From contig DASYYE010000243.1 of assembly GCA_035946955.1 (NCBI GenBank), positions 1 through 20,910 of the forward strand: DNA of 20,910 bases, given 5' to 3'. The translations under genes and the position numbers were made by a program. The notes beneath the pieces were generated by a model. The model did no database searches, was not told the DNA's origin, and worked only from the letters and a program-made list of their open reading frames with translations. Below, one piece after another: positions 20,638 through 20,910 of the stretch. Source of the DNA: DASYYE01 sp035946955 (GTDB taxonomy: Bacteria; Actinomycetota; Actinomycetes; Streptosporangiales; Streptosporangiaceae). Position 1 is the first letter of the stretch; each line of letters begins with the position of its first letter.

Positions 20638-20910
20638 TCAGTCCGCTCCCCGCCAGCGTCGACGGGGCCGGGCGAAACCATCGCCCACCTCGGCCGCCAG
20701 CGCCAGGTAGGCGTCAGCGGTGGCCCGGCTCAGCCGGTGCCGGTCGACCTCCGCGCCCTCCGCGAGGTGGGCGTCGTAAGGAACCCACACGACCGCGCGG
20801 CACCTGGATGCGAAGTGCTTGTCCAGTTGGTCGAGGTCGACCGGCCTGCGGCGGGGCGGCAGCACCGAGCACAGCACGACGACGGCCTCGCGTACCAGGT
20901 CACCGTGGGA
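20638..20910 (-). CDS. C-terminal part of a MinD/ParA-like ATPase
   Basis: The frame is open to the window edge and ends at TGA 20638, giving 90 residues: VREAVVVLCSVLPP, VDLDQLDKHFASRCRAVVWVPYDAHLAEGAEVDRHRLS, then TADAYLALAAEVGDGF and an Arg-rich tail. The pattern VPYDxHLxEGAEV...AYLxLAAxVADGF is typical of the C-terminus of actinobacterial MinD-like ATPases, including those linked to type VII secretion and cell polarity. The Walker motifs lie outside the window, so the assignment rests on this tail only. Confidence 0.65.
   Translation of the reverse strand, partial: SHGDLVREAVVVLCSVLPPRRRPVDLDQLDKHFASRCRAVVWVPYDAHLAEGAEVDRHRLSRATADAYLALAAEVGDGFARPRRRWRGAD

Overview
The window is high-GC and dense with codons ending in G or C. 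It carries families typical of filamentous Actinomycetota: an Xre/DUF397 pair, a SigE-type sigma factor, a CtaG copper-oxidase assembly protein, IS481 debris, GntR regulators linked to an integrative element, and a MinD-like ATPase. I infer an actinobacterium related to Streptomyces or Streptosporangiales; no rRNA or marker gene here fixes the genus.

Layout. 1-168 is the tail of an unknown gene. 223-1458 (-) is a secreted GDSL/SGNH hydrolase, followed by tRNA-Ser(GCT) (-). 2192-3588 (-) is an Xre regulator with a DUF397 partner, then a small membrane protein (4008-4244) and a palindrome. 4438-6099 (-) is a fatty-acyl-CoA ligase and 6264-6884 (-) a SigE-family sigma factor. Divergent from these, 7104-9121 (+) is a translationally coupled pair: a cysteine-rich protein with a putative double-psi beta-barrel tail and a MauE-like membrane redox protein. 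9175-10356 (-) is an AAA ATPase with a winged-helix tail, 10464-11594 (-) a secreted beta-propeller protein and 11856-12875 (-) CtaG.

The centre of interest is tRNA-Ser(TGA) at 12961-13049. Its 3' part is repeated exactly (71 bp) at 15658-15728, bounding a 2.6-kb integrated element. Inside are a chimeric integrase remnant fused to the start of an unrelated small protein, and two modules of the same design: a small tryptophan-rich protein divergent from a GntR regulator, with a palindromic operator candidate between or beside them. Both ends carry an identical 20-bp repeat with GAGAC cores, and the right end adds two blocks of four 10-bp GAGAC repeats exactly 63 bp apart. These look like integrase arm sites or iterons. 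The element seems to have lost its replication and transfer genes by internal deletion but kept its ends and regulators.

Beyond it, 15859-16767 (+) is a TPR-type regulator without its usual N-terminal HTH. It overlaps tail to tail with a HAD phosphatase (16739-17434, -). 17541-18033 holds a decayed IS481 transposase, one predicted end and a fragment of another gene. 18236-20482 (+) is a run of three exported proteins of unknown function closed by a 14-bp hairpin. The window ends in the C-terminal part of a MinD/ParA-like ATPase (-).
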